Source: Microterricola gilva (GTDB lineage Bacteria > Actinomycetota > Actinomycetes > Actinomycetales > Microbacteriaceae). From it: 64,000 bases of DNA. Below, piece after piece: positions 44,990 through 53,062 of this stretch; the first letter of the stretch is position 1, and every line of letters starts with the position of its first letter. The notes beneath the pieces were generated by a model that was not told the DNA's origin, did no database searches, and saw only the letters and a program-made list of their open reading frames with translations. The stretch covers positions 1,612,001 through 1,676,000 of the forward strand of contig NZ_SHLC01000001.1 in NCBI RefSeq assembly GCF_004217495.1. Direction: 5' to 3'. The position numbers and the translations under genes are program-made.

Positions 44990-45115
44990 CTGCGCACCTT
45001 CGTGACCGCCTTCCGGGCAGGCGCGCTGACCGAAGCCGCGAATCTCCCTGAACTGCGCCGTGGCACGACGGAACGGCCGGGATCATTCACAGCGCGGCTG
45101 GAACCAACGGCCTGA
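44990..45115 (+). pseudogene. LysR-like regulator fragment
   Basis: The plus strand reads LRTFVTAFRAGALTEAAN, resembling the first helix region of LysR-type regulators, then an unrelated tail to a stop at 45113-45115. No start codon or full HTH is present. It is divergent to the SDR gene at 44117-44938, as a LysR regulator would be. Confidence 0.5.
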
Positions 45116-45656
45116 ACTGGGTGGGGTCGAAGTCCGGGGCACTGTCACGTTCTCGAAGCCATTCGATCGCCTCGTACAAGTTGGAACCGATTCTGGTCAG
45201 TGAGTTGAAGCGAGCGGTGTGGTAGATCGGCAGTTCGTCATTGTCGTCGCGGGCGCCGGTGTCCCAGGCTAGGTAGTCGCCGTTCTCGCTCATTGCGAAG
45301 ACCGTCAGTCGCTGCGCGGTGTCCCAAGAGCCATCCGGCTCGATCTTCCAGTCATAGCCCTCGACCCGAGCCTCGCTGAAGTCATCGTGGAGCTGCTCGG
45401 TCAGGTACCTGCCTCGACCCACAACCCCGTCGGCGAATCCTGAAGACACGGGTGTGTAGATGAGCCAGAGCCCGAACAGGCGACCCCAGCCGAAAGCTCG
45501 GACGAATGAGACGTAGGAGGGCGGAAACCCGACCCCGTCGGGCAGCCTGTGATGCTCGATGGTGTGTTCACTGAGAATCGGGGCGAGTGGCTGGCTGACA
45601 GACAGGTTCCATACATCTTTGTGTTCCACCTCTGCAGGATACTGACCGGAGCTCAC
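45087..45656 (-). CDS. SMI1/KNR4 (SUKH) domain protein
   Basis: The 189-residue protein has the SUKH motif LPDGVGFPPSYVSFVRAFGWG, then LFGLWLIY and an aromatic-rich C-terminal half (DYLAWDTGARDDNDELPIYH). SUKH proteins act as immunity factors against polymorphic toxins. No toxin gene lies beside it; a HAD gene and an Imm-5-like gene follow upstream. A GTG start at 45656 is used. It may be an orphan immunity gene. Confidence 0.8.
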   Translation of the reverse strand: MSSGQYPAEVEHKDVWNLSVSQPLAPILSEHTIEHHRLPDGVGFPPSYVSFVRAFGWGRLFGLWLIYTPVSSGFADGVVGRGRYLTEQLHDDFSEARVEGYDWKIEPDGSWDTAQRLTVFAMSENGDYLAWDTGARDDNDELPIYHTARFNSLTRIGSNLYEAIEWLRERDSAPDFDPTQFRPLVPAAL

Positions 45657-45688
45657 CCGGTCAGCGGGGCACGAAGCGAGAAGTCGAC

Positions 45689-46342
45689 TCAGCGGGCACT
45701 TCGCACGGAGCTGTTGATCAACGCGAGCACCTCCGCAGTCCCGTCACACATTAGCGTCGGCGCCCATGGTTCCGACCAGAGCCGACCGTGAGCCACCCAA
45801 GCAGTTGCCAACCCGGCTGCCCGCCCCCCTGCGATATCGGCTTCGGCGTGATCACCGACCATCCAGGCGATTCCGTCCGCCTGAGCAACTTCGCGTGCAG
45901 CCGCGAAGATTCGCGCGTCGGGCTTCTTGAAGCCAAGCTCGCCTGAGATGACGCTGCCGGTCACAATCTCAGCGAGCGCAGTGCGCCGAAGCTTCATCCG
46001 CTGCTGTTGGGAATCTCCGTTTGTGACGATCACGAGACGTTCACCGATTGCAGCCAAGCCGTCGAGCTGTGCCAAGACGCCGGGGTAACACTCGATGAAG
46101 TCGACGTGCTCGTAGAGCAGCTGCGCGACAAGGACATCGAGGTCGGAAGTATCAGGCTTCAATCTCTCGAGGATCATCGCTGCCAACTCAGCACGAGGCG
46201 TGTAGCCGTGCGCGTCCGCTCGAATCAGCCATTCGGCGTCCGACGCCTCACCACCCCACGACGCGACTGCAACGTCGGCCCACTGCGAAAATGCGGCGTC
46301 TCTATCTACGAGAGTGTTATCAAGGTCAAGGAATACCGGCAC
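45689..46342 (-). CDS. HAD-family hydrolase
   Basis: The 217-residue phosphatase has FLDLDNTLVDRD (motif I), VTNGDSQQQRMKL (motif II), FKKPDARIF (motif III) and WMVGDHAEADIAGGRAAG (motif IV). The cap domain is of the subfamily I type. It sits between the SUKH and Imm-5-like genes, on the same strand, with close spacing. Confidence 0.88.
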   Translation of the reverse strand: MPVFLDLDNTLVDRDAAFSQWADVAVASWGGEASDAEWLIRADAHGYTPRAELAAMILERLKPDTSDLDVLVAQLLYEHVDFIECYPGVLAQLDGLAAIGERLVIVTNGDSQQQRMKLRRTALAEIVTGSVISGELGFKKPDARIFAAAREVAQADGIAWMVGDHAEADIAGGRAAGLATAWVAHGRLWSEPWAPTLMCDGTAEVLALINSSVRSAR

Positions 46343-46351
46343 AGTGGAATC

Positions 46352-46906
46352 CTAGGAGCCGGCTATGGCCGCTTGGAGTTGCCGGATACTTGAGCCGAGG
46401 ACTCCAGAGGCGAGAAGTCCTGGGCCAAGCGGCCCAGCTGAGTCCTCACCGAGCAGTGGCAGCTTCCGCAGCGCGGACCTCGGCTGCTGCGTCAGCTGCT
46501 CAAGCTGCCAGGCAATCTCCTCGTCGACGGCCGCAGGACGGTCTGGAGCCGCCAGCCCGACCGCCTTGGCGGCGTACGCGGCCGCACCGAGCGCGTGCGC
46601 GCCCATGTGGGCGACGCCTGCGGCCTGTGCAGCGGCGCGCGCGGCGGCCGCAGCCGCAGGAGAGCTCACCGCGTGCGCGGCCCGCCCTGCGACGAACCGT
46701 TGGCGGATCTCGCCGGCAGTGTCGAGCTCACCGCGAGCAAACGCCCGGGCTCGGGCGATGGCCTCACGGGGTCGAGCGTCGGATGGGGCTTCCGCTTCAA
46801 AGACGGGCAGGACCCGTTCAGCACAGTCGGCCGCCCATGCGGCGACCTGCCGCCGGTCGGATTCACTCAGCGCCTGCGGGGAAACCATGTAGGCAGCCTC
46901 CCACAT
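46352..46906 (-). CDS. Imm-5-like putative immunity protein
   Basis: The 184-residue helical protein reads SESDRRQVAAWAADCAERVLPVFE, ARARAFARGE, then an Ala-rich helix AAARAAAQAAGVAHMGAHALGAAAYAAKAV and a C-terminal region AWQLEQLTQQPRSALRKLP. This is the pattern of actinobacterial proteins annotated as putative immunity proteins. Starts at 46906 or 46888 are both possible. No toxin partner is seen. Confidence 0.7.
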   Translation of the reverse strand: MWEAAYMVSPQALSESDRRQVAAWAADCAERVLPVFEAEAPSDARPREAIARARAFARGELDTAGEIRQRFVAGRAAHAVSSPAAAAAARAAAQAAGVAHMGAHALGAAAYAAKAVGLAAPDRPAAVDEEIAWQLEQLTQQPRSALRKLPLLGEDSAGPLGPGLLASGVLGSSIRQLQAAIAGS

Positions 46907-46913
46907 CGACTGC

Positions 46914-47480
46914 CTAGTTCGTGATCGCGTAACGCAGGAGCACCACGCCGTTGTCGAACGGCGTGGCCTCGAGCAGGCTCAGGGTGCGCGAATCCTCGAA
47001 GATGCGCCTGCCGGTGCCGCGGGATGCCGGGCAGACGAGCAGGCGGAGTTCATCGACGATGCCGGCATCCATCAGAGATCGCATCAGCGTCAGGCTCCCC
47101 CACAGCCAGATGTCCTTGCCGCTCTGCGTCTTGAGTTCCCGGATCGTGCCTGCGGGGTCGCGTGTCACCGTCGCCGCCGGAAAGTCGCCCCAGGGTGCGT
47201 CATCCAGTGCCGACGATGCGACGTACTTGGCGAGCGTGTTGAGCTTGTGGCCGTACTCCCCCTGCTCCTCAGCGTGCGGCCAGTAATCCTTGGACTGCGT
47301 GTAGGTGTTCGCGCCGAGAATCATCGTGTCGACCGAGTCGATGAAGCCCATCAGGCTGCTCTTGAACGGAGTTGTTACGGTGTCGTCGAATGGCTCGCCC
47401 GCCACGAAGCTGAGCCCGCCGTCGTCCTCCGCGGCGATGTTGTCGACCGTCACCCACTGCTGCACGATGAGCTTTCGCAT
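46914..47480 (-). CDS. RibD C-terminal-like dihydrofolate reductase family protein
   Basis: The 188-residue protein has the start RKLIVQQWVTVDN, MILGANTYTQSKDYW, and IWLWGSLTLMRSLMDAGIVDELRLLVCP near 130, the RibD C-terminal/DHFR pattern. Such proteins reduce pterin- or riboflavin-like substrates; the substrate here is unknown. Confidence 0.87.
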   Translation of the reverse strand: MRKLIVQQWVTVDNIAAEDDGGLSFVAGEPFDDTVTTPFKSSLMGFIDSVDTMILGANTYTQSKDYWPHAEEQGEYGHKLNTLAKYVASSALDDAPWGDFPAATVTRDPAGTIRELKTQSGKDIWLWGSLTLMRSLMDAGIVDELRLLVCPASRGTGRRIFEDSRTLSLLEATPFDNGVVLLRYAITN

Positions 47481-47501
47481 GGGGTCACCGTAGCCCTTTC
47501 C

Positions 47502-47735
47502 TCAGTCGAACTCGACGGCCGGAGACGCGGGCGGGCGCTCCGTGCGGAACCCGACGAGCGTGTGGCTTCCGTCACAGTACGGACGGATCGTGGAGGCGCC
47601 GCAGCGGCAGAGTGCGACCGTCTTGCGCGTCCTCGGCAGCACATCGCCGTCCTCGCCGCGCAACTCAACGTCGCCCCGCACGATCAGTGGCCCGTTCGGG
47701 CACGCGGTCACCGACACCTCGCTCGGCCTGGTCAT
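47502..47735 (-). CDS. CDGSH iron-sulfur protein
   Basis: The 77-residue protein has the [2Fe-2S] ligands Cys43, Cys45, Cys54 and His58 in the ALCRCGxSxxRPYCDGSH pattern. CDGSH proteins carry one cluster through three Cys and one His. The start ATG at 47735 overlaps the stop of the upstream gene (ATGA), so it is coupled to the haem-oxygenase-like gene. Confidence 0.92.
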   Translation of the reverse strand: MTRPSEVSVTACPNGPLIVRGDVELRGEDGDVLPRTRKTVALCRCGASTIRPYCDGSHTLVGFRTERPPASPAVEFD

Positions 47736-48772
47736 GCGACCGCCATGCGCAGCGACGAGCGCCCCTCGGTGAACGCCTTCAACACGCTCCCCCACAGGTT
47801 CCCGTCCACGGTCAGGCAGGCTGCCGCGCCGAAGAGGATGTCGTCGACCAGCTCGGGTTCGTCCGTGGCCAGTGCCCCGGCGAGGTCGCGCGCGGCGATC
47901 TGCTCGTGCACGGCATCCGCCTCGACGTGTTCGTCGAAGTAGTCGCTTGCTTCGGGGCCGAGCCCCAGACGACGGATGCCGTTGGCGTAGGCGCGGCAGG
48001 GCAACGACGATGTCATCTCATAGGCGGCGAGGTGCCCGACGATCGCACCGCGCAGCCGGCGGTGCAGCCCGAACAGCGACATCGTGTTGAGCGAGGCGAA
48101 CACGTTCGCGTGCACGTGGTCCGCGTATGCGCCGTAACTGCTGTCGAGGCCACGCTCCTCCATGCATCGGGCGAAGATCGTGGCGTGGAGTCGGTCCGGG
48201 CGCCCTCCCCCGTATTCGTCAGCCTGGATCTCCACGAGGGCGGCCTTCGCGCCGCGGTGCAGGCGCGGGATCGCCCAGCTGTGCGGATCGGCCTCCTTGA
48301 GCGTGTAGATGGACCGGTTCACAAGCACCTCGCGGTACTGCTCGAGGCTCGCCTCCGATTCGACGAACCGAGACAGGCTGGGCCCGTCGTCGCCGCGGAC
48401 GAGTTCGAACAGGGCCTCCGAGACTCCGCGGACCGCGTGCGGCTGACTAACCTCTCTGCGCAACTCTGCCTCGAATGACCTCTCGATCTCGGCCCGCACC
48501 TCGAGCAGCTCCGGGTTCCACTCGAAAGTCTCGTCGACGCCGGCGACTCCCCCATAGTGCAGCTCATACAGTACGAAGAGGGCGAGCTGGATGTCGTCGT
48601 CATCTAAGACTGATTCGCTGTCGTCTATGGCGCGCCGCACGTCGTGCATCACGGATGCCGGCCGCTGCCCCGATCCGCTGCCCAGCCACGTGTTGAGTGC
48701 CGCCGAGGCAGGGCCCCTGGCCTCCGGCATAGCCATCGGCCGGGTAGATCGTTGGCGAATCGTCGCGGTCAT
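47732..48772 (-). CDS. Iron-containing redox enzyme (haem-oxygenase-like diiron)
   Basis: The 346-residue protein is all-alpha with metal-ligand-like segments LALFVLYELHYGG, ALVEIQADEYGGG, GAIVGHLAAYEMTSS and DYFDEHVEADAVHE. This is the pattern of the haem-oxygenase-like diiron oxidase superfamily, annotated as iron-containing redox enzymes. It overlaps the CDGSH gene, suggesting an electron or iron-sulfur partner. Substrate unknown. Confidence 0.85.
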   Translation of the reverse strand: MTATIRQRSTRPMAMPEARGPASAALNTWLGSGSGQRPASVMHDVRRAIDDSESVLDDDDIQLALFVLYELHYGGVAGVDETFEWNPELLEVRAEIERSFEAELRREVSQPHAVRGVSEALFELVRGDDGPSLSRFVESEASLEQYREVLVNRSIYTLKEADPHSWAIPRLHRGAKAALVEIQADEYGGGRPDRLHATIFARCMEERGLDSSYGAYADHVHANVFASLNTMSLFGLHRRLRGAIVGHLAAYEMTSSLPCRAYANGIRRLGLGPEASDYFDEHVEADAVHEQIAARDLAGALATDEPELVDDILFGAAACLTVDGNLWGSVLKAFTEGRSSLRMAVA

Positions 48773-48887
48773 GGGGTCTCCGCCGAAAAAGTGGGTGGTC
48801 TGTCACAGCTTGTGAGAGACGATTCGCGCTTGCAAGGGGGTTGTCCCTGAGGCTCTCCGCGGGTAGCGTCGCCCGGCCGAAGGCGTC

Positions 48888-49391
48888 CTAGCGCCGCATC
48901 TGGGCGGTCGTGAGGCCCGACATCTCGGGGTCGGTCTGCTCGTCACCGGTGAACTCAAAGCCGTTCCGACGATAGAACGCGATCGCACGCGGATTCTCCT
49001 GGGCCACCCACAACACTGCCGGCTGACCGTTCAGCACGGCGTCAAGCAGGGCCTGGCCGGCACCACTGCCGTGCCAGTTCGCCAGCAGATAGAGGCTGTA
49101 CAACTGGCGCTCACCCGGCAGCTTCTGCACATCCGACTCGAGGCGCGGCCCGGCCATCGCGAAGCCAATCGGCTCGTCGCCAGTGCGCGCGACACGGACG
49201 ATCCACGGACTGTCGGGTTCCTTCACGCTGTTGAGATCCCGCTCCTACTGGGCGCGGCGCTCCTGAAAGTGCCGCTCAGCGAAGAACTCGGCAGGCACAA
49301 GCCGGGAGTACGCTTCCCGCCAGGTGGCCACGTGGAGCGCGGCAATGTGTGGGGCATCCGCCTGCGACGGCTGCTGGATCGTGAACGTCAT
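48888..49391 (-). pseudogene. GNAT acetyltransferase broken by an in-frame TAG
   Basis: The reading frame starts with ATG at 49391 (IQQPSQADAPHIAALHVATWREAYSRL) and reaches RRAQ, where TAG at 49245-49247 interrupts it. The same frame continues with ERDLNSVKEPDSPWIVRV and GNAT core GERQLYSLYLLANWHGSGAGQALL and FYRRNGFE. Read through, the protein would be 167 residues, a normal GNAT length. So one nonsense change, for example TGG to TAG, splits a full gene. A GTG at 49226 could restart the second part. Confidence 0.85.
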
Positions 49392-49906
49392 CAACGGTCC
49401 GCGCTGCTCGTGGGGGCCGAAAGCGGGCGTTCGAAGACGATGTTGCTGGCCACAAAGCCCTGCGTCCGGAAGAAGTCGTGCGCGTCGTCGTTGAATGCCC
49501 AGGAGTCGAGTCGTACGGCGTCCGCCCCCATCGACGACGCATAGGTACTGATCTCGTCGAGAAGGAGCTTTCCAACGCCGGTGCGTTGGCTGTATGGGGC
49601 GACGGCGATGTGATGCACGTACAGCGAATGTGACGGATGCCGGAAGGGGCTCACGGGCCGCCTGAGCTCTTCGGCAAGGACGTAGCCAACCGCCCGTCCG
49701 TCGTCGACAGCCACCAGGACGATGCTCGTGTCGTCGAGTCGCGACCGCAGGAAGTCCCGGAGCGACGCGCGCTCTGGGGCGCGGAATAGGTCCGGCCGAC
49801 CGGTCGCGTGCAGTTGCTGAATGCCGACACTGAGCTCGACCAGGGCGTCGAGATCGTTGGCGTTGGCCGATCGGACCCTCACTGAAGACGACGCTGCGTT
49901 CACCAT
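49391..49906 (-). CDS. GNAT-family N-acetyltransferase
   Basis: The 171-residue acetyltransferase has SVRVRSANANDLDALVEL, then the acetyl-CoA loop VHHIAVAPYSQRTGVGKLLL and the C-terminal WAFNDDAHDFFRTQGF. The ATG at 49906 is chosen; its stop overlaps the start of the broken GNAT gene (TGATG), so the two were an operon. The substrate is unknown. Confidence 0.9.
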   Translation of the reverse strand: MVNAASSSVRVRSANANDLDALVELSVGIQQLHATGRPDLFRAPERASLRDFLRSRLDDTSIVLVAVDDGRAVGYVLAEELRRPVSPFRHPSHSLYVHHIAVAPYSQRTGVGKLLLDEISTYASSMGADAVRLDSWAFNDDAHDFFRTQGFVASNIVFERPLSAPTSSADR

Positions 49907-49977
49907 GCGCCGAGTGTAGTGGCGCACGATGGCCGTCGCACAGCCGCTGCGGCCCGGTGGTCGGCCAGACTAGGCGT

Positions 49978-50508
49978 ATGGCCGCAACCCTCATCCTGAT
50001 CAATGGTCTGCCCGGTTCTGGGAAATCCACACTCGGGCGCCAGCTCTCGGCGGCGCTCGCCGTTCCCGTCATCTCCAAGGATGTGCTGAAGGAGACGTAC
50101 GCTGACGTGGCGCTCGGCACCGTGTCGAGCACACGTCTCGGTCAGATCGCGTCGCAGACGATGTGGGAGCTTGCCGCCGCGATTCCAGACGCCGCCATCG
50201 TCGAGTCGTGGTGGTACAGCCAGCGGGATCGTGATTTCGTCCTCGCCGGTATCGCCAGGTCTGGCAGCCCCGACGTGGTCGAAATCTGGTGCGATGTTTC
50301 CCCGGAGTTGGCGTGGGAACGCTATGACGCGCGCATCCGACACGCGATCCACCCGGTGGGAGCCCAGGCCCGCGTGCCGTGGGAGCAGTGGTGCGCCGAT
50401 GCGGCGCCGCTTGAGGTCGGCCACTGCATCCGATTCGACACGTCAGGCCCGATCGACCTTGCCGCACTTATGCACAGCCTGGACGCGCTCATCGCCCAGG
50501 GCGCCTAG
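49978..50508 (+). CDS. AAA/P-loop kinase
   Basis: The 176-residue protein has Walker A ILINGLPGSGKST near residues 6-18, then KDVLKE and a C-terminal region EVGHCIRFDTSGPID. It resembles the zeta-toxin/chloramphenicol-phosphotransferase-like kinase superfamily. No partner antitoxin is seen. The ATG at 49978 is used. Confidence 0.85.
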   Translation: MAATLILINGLPGSGKSTLGRQLSAALAVPVISKDVLKETYADVALGTVSSTRLGQIASQTMWELAAAIPDAAIVESWWYSQRDRDFVLAGIARSGSPDVVEIWCDVSPELAWERYDARIRHAIHPVGAQARVPWEQWCADAAPLEVGHCIRFDTSGPIDLAALMHSLDALIAQGA

Positions 50509-50858
50509 CCCGCCGGCTCCCACAGCTCGATCGGCAGTCCTTCGGGGTCATGGATGCGGGCGAAGCTGCCGTAGTCGGTGCCCGTCCACTCTGGGCGGCG
50601 TTCGACGCTGATCCCGGCGGCCTCGAGCCGCGCCACCATGGCGTCGAGCTCGTCGACACGGAGATTGAGCATGAAGGGCTGTTCCGCGGCGAAATAGTCA
50701 CTGTCGGAGGGGAACGGTGCGAACACGGTCGGGCCCGCCTGTTGTTCCCAGACGCCGCTCTGCCCCGCCTCGATGCCGAGGTGCTCGCTGTACCAGGCCG
50801 CCCGTGCCTCCGGATCCGTGCTGCGGAAGAAAAGCCCGCCGATTCCCGTCACGCCCAT
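50505..50858 (-). CDS. VOC-family protein (glyoxalase-like)
   Basis: The 117-residue protein has the vicinal-oxygen-chelate fold: GIGGLFFRSTDPEARAAWYSEHLG, then FMLNLRVDELDAMVARLEAAGI and SFARIHDPEGLPIELWEP. A metal ligand His/Glu pattern is present. It is convergent with the P-loop kinase, overlapping by 4 bp. Confidence 0.9.
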   Translation of the reverse strand: MGVTGIGGLFFRSTDPEARAAWYSEHLGIEAGQSGVWEQQAGPTVFAPFPSDSDYFAAEQPFMLNLRVDELDAMVARLEAAGISVERRPEWTGTDYGSFARIHDPEGLPIELWEPAG

Positions 50859-50898
50859 GGCCTGCCTCCTTGCGATCAGCTGATGGGAGTCAGCTTAG

Positions 50899-51564
50899 TC
50901 AGAAGCTGCCGAGGCTCTCCCCGATCAGCACAACGCCGATGAGAAGCAGAACAATGGCAACCACGACCGCATAGTTCTGCACAAGCCAGGCGCGCACGGA
51001 ATCCAGCGCCGGGCCCACCCGCTCCTCGGCAAGCCAACAGCCAACAACCGCGACGATGAGCACGATGCACGCCAGGACCGCATAGCCGGCGCTCGCGACG
51101 ACGATTCCCGCTGTGCCGAGATGCGCACTCGCGATCGTCAGGCCGGCGCCGACGCCGAACGCGAGCTCCTTGGGGTTGACGGCGGAGAGCAGGATGCCGC
51201 TGCGAGCGGCTCCGCCCATGGTGCTGTTGTTCAATGACGCCATCCACGAGGGCAGTGCTGCGGTCTCCCCCGACTTCGGGCGAGCGCGCCACTTGACGGC
51301 CGCGAGAACGATCAGTCCGATGCCGAGCCCGATTCGGAGCACGGCGGTCACCGGTGACGCGTCGCCCTGCTCGGGCAACAGCTCGGCCCCGAGGGCGACA
51401 ACGGCGGCGACGAGCACGAGAACAAGGAGGCGGGCGGCCAGGAACGCCGCCCCGGCGCCGAGGCCGGAGCGCGAGCGCAGGAGCAGGATGACTGCAATCG
51501 GTGGAATCGGGCTGAGCGCGACGGCTGCGCCGTAGATGAGGAGATCGCCAATGAGTTCAAGCAT
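50899..51564 (-). CDS. GAP-family membrane protein (LysE-like)
   Basis: The 221-residue protein has about six helices and the repeat motif ALSPIPPIAVILLL near the N-terminus and SAVNPKELAFG near 125. This is the GAP/LysE-type superfamily; relatives export lipids or small molecules. It is divergent to the BrkB-like gene. Confidence 0.85.
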   Translation of the reverse strand: MLELIGDLLIYGAAVALSPIPPIAVILLLRSRSGLGAGAAFLAARLLVLVLVAAVVALGAELLPEQGDASPVTAVLRIGLGIGLIVLAAVKWRARPKSGETAALPSWMASLNNSTMGGAARSGILLSAVNPKELAFGVGAGLTIASAHLGTAGIVVASAGYAVLACIVLIVAVVGCWLAEERVGPALDSVRAWLVQNYAVVVAIVLLLIGVVLIGESLGSF

Positions 51565-51675
51565 GAGAGTGACCTCACTCTATCGGCGCCGCTGCGAACG
51601 TCGCCGGCGCGACGCATCGCATGAGCCGTGCGCAAGCGGCTTGCCCGGATCCGACGCGCAGAGTGTACTGAGGGG

Positions 51676-52734
51676 ATGACAAGCCGCACGCATCCTGCGC
51701 AGCAGCCGGACGGCCAGGACGAGCGACCCGGCGCGGCGGCGCCGCACAGCCCCGCGGCGCTCAACTCCGCACAATGGCGCTACGTTCTCGCGCGCAGCGT
51801 GAAGGAGTTCCGCCGCGACCGCTGCCTGGACCAGAGCACTGCGCTTGCGTTCCGTTCTGCGCTCGTGACCTTTCCGACCATGCTCGTCCTGGTGTCGCTG
51901 CTCGGCATGCTCGGCGAGACGAGCAGAGTGATGCGCTTCACCGTGGACACGATCGCATCGCTGGGGTCCGACGAGACGGCGAAAAGCGTGCGAGCGCTCT
52001 TCGCCGCGCTGGCAGAGGCGCCGGCCGGCTATGCGTTCGTGCTCGGACTTTTCTTACTGATGTGGTCGGCATCCGGATATGTGACGGCGTTCGGCAGGGC
52101 CATGAACAGCATCTATGGGGTCGCAGAGGGGCGAACGGCATGGAAGCTGCGCGTCGCCGCTGTTCCCCTCGGAGCGCTTCTGGTGTTCCTGCTGCTCCTT
52201 GCCGCCGGGGCAATGCTCCTGGGCGGCGAAATGCTCGGCGGCCTGGATTTGAGTGACGCGGCGGTGCTCGCATGGAACATCGTGCGCGTCCCTCTTGCCT
52301 TCGCCCTGGCCGCAACCGTGATCGCGCTCCTCTATTACTTCTCGCCGAACGTCAAACACCCGCGGCTCCGCTGGATGAGTGTCGGCGCCGCCGGCGCACT
52401 GACCGTCTGGGTGCTCGCATCGCTCGGACTGACCCTGTACTTTGCCAACTTCTCCTCCTTCGACCGCAGCTACGGGGCGATCGGTGGTGCGCTCGTCTTC
52501 CTGCTCTGGTTGTGGTTGAGCAACGTTGCGCTGTTGCTCGGCGGCGAGTTCGACGCGGAGCTGGAGCGGATGCGGCAGCTCCGCAGCGGGCGGGCCGCGG
52601 AGGCGCACATATTCATCCAGTTGCGGGACACCTCCGCGGTGTCCACCGCGCAGAATGCGGAGCTCCACGACGTGATCCAAGCGCGGACAATCAAGGAGGA
52701 GGCGCGGCGTGCTCGAGACACGCACGCCGACTGA
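51676..52734 (+). CDS. YihY/BrkB-family membrane protein
   Basis: The 352-residue protein has six helices, including ALAFRSALVTFPTMLVLVSLLG, LFLLMWSASGYVTAFGRAMN, and SYGAIGGALVFLLWLWLSNVALLLGGEFDAEL. The last motif is diagnostic of the family. Function unknown in most species. The ATG at 51676 has GAGGGG before it. Confidence 0.92.
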   Translation: MTSRTHPAQQPDGQDERPGAAAPHSPAALNSAQWRYVLARSVKEFRRDRCLDQSTALAFRSALVTFPTMLVLVSLLGMLGETSRVMRFTVDTIASLGSDETAKSVRALFAALAEAPAGYAFVLGLFLLMWSASGYVTAFGRAMNSIYGVAEGRTAWKLRVAAVPLGALLVFLLLLAAGAMLLGGEMLGGLDLSDAAVLAWNIVRVPLAFALAATVIALLYYFSPNVKHPRLRWMSVGAAGALTVWVLASLGLTLYFANFSSFDRSYGAIGGALVFLLWLWLSNVALLLGGEFDAELERMRQLRSGRAAEAHIFIQLRDTSAVSTAQNAELHDVIQARTIKEEARRARDTHAD

Positions 52735-52755
52735 CCTCGCCGCCCCCGCTCCTCC

Positions 52756-52926
52756 CACGCTGGCTCGTGTGAGCGCCAGCGACCGAAGCCCCGAGCCCTC
52801 GCCGAACACCGCGCAATCCACGCTGGCTGGAGGGAGCGCCAGCGACCGAAGCCCTGAACCCTCGCGGAATCCCGCGCAACCCACGCTGGCTTGAGGGAGC
52901 GCCAGCGACCGAAGCCCTGACACAAC
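52756..52926. repeat. Three tandem 63-bp repeats
   Basis: Units start with CACGCTGGCT at 52756, 52819 and 52882. Each contains GAGCGCCAGCGACCGAAGCCC and a GCTGGC...GCCAGC inverted pair capable of forming a small hairpin. Units 1 and 2 are complete; unit 3 ends about 45 bp in. Confidence 0.85.
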
Positions 52927-52940
52927 CGAACACTCCGCCG

Positions 52941-52957
52941 GTTGAGCTTGTCGAAAC
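52941..52957 (+). repeat. GTTGAG-n-TCGAAAC element
   Basis: GTTGAGCTTGTCGAAAC. A close copy lies inside the HNH gene at 54413-54429. Elements of this form are common between genes of Microbacteriaceae. Confidence 0.6.
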
Positions 52958-53062
52958 CCCGTTGGTCACGGTTCCATCACGGTCGGTGCTGCCTGTGGAT
53001 AACCCCAGATTCGAGGCCTGTTTGCGGAATGCCGTGTCGGTGGTCGGTGAGACGATCTAGCC

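Larger units (their letters stand above)
52735..53062. other. Repeat-rich spacer
   Basis: No gene is seen in these 328 bases. They hold three tandem 63-bp units and one GTTGAG-n-TCGAAAC element, described separately. Confidence 0.7.

Noticed and set aside
52756-52926. CRISPR array
   Set aside because: Only three adjacent 63-bp units without spacers, and no cas genes in the window.
52470-52969. Minus-strand frames across the 63-bp repeats
   Set aside because: Repeat unit length divisible by three keeps frames open artificially; no domain is present.
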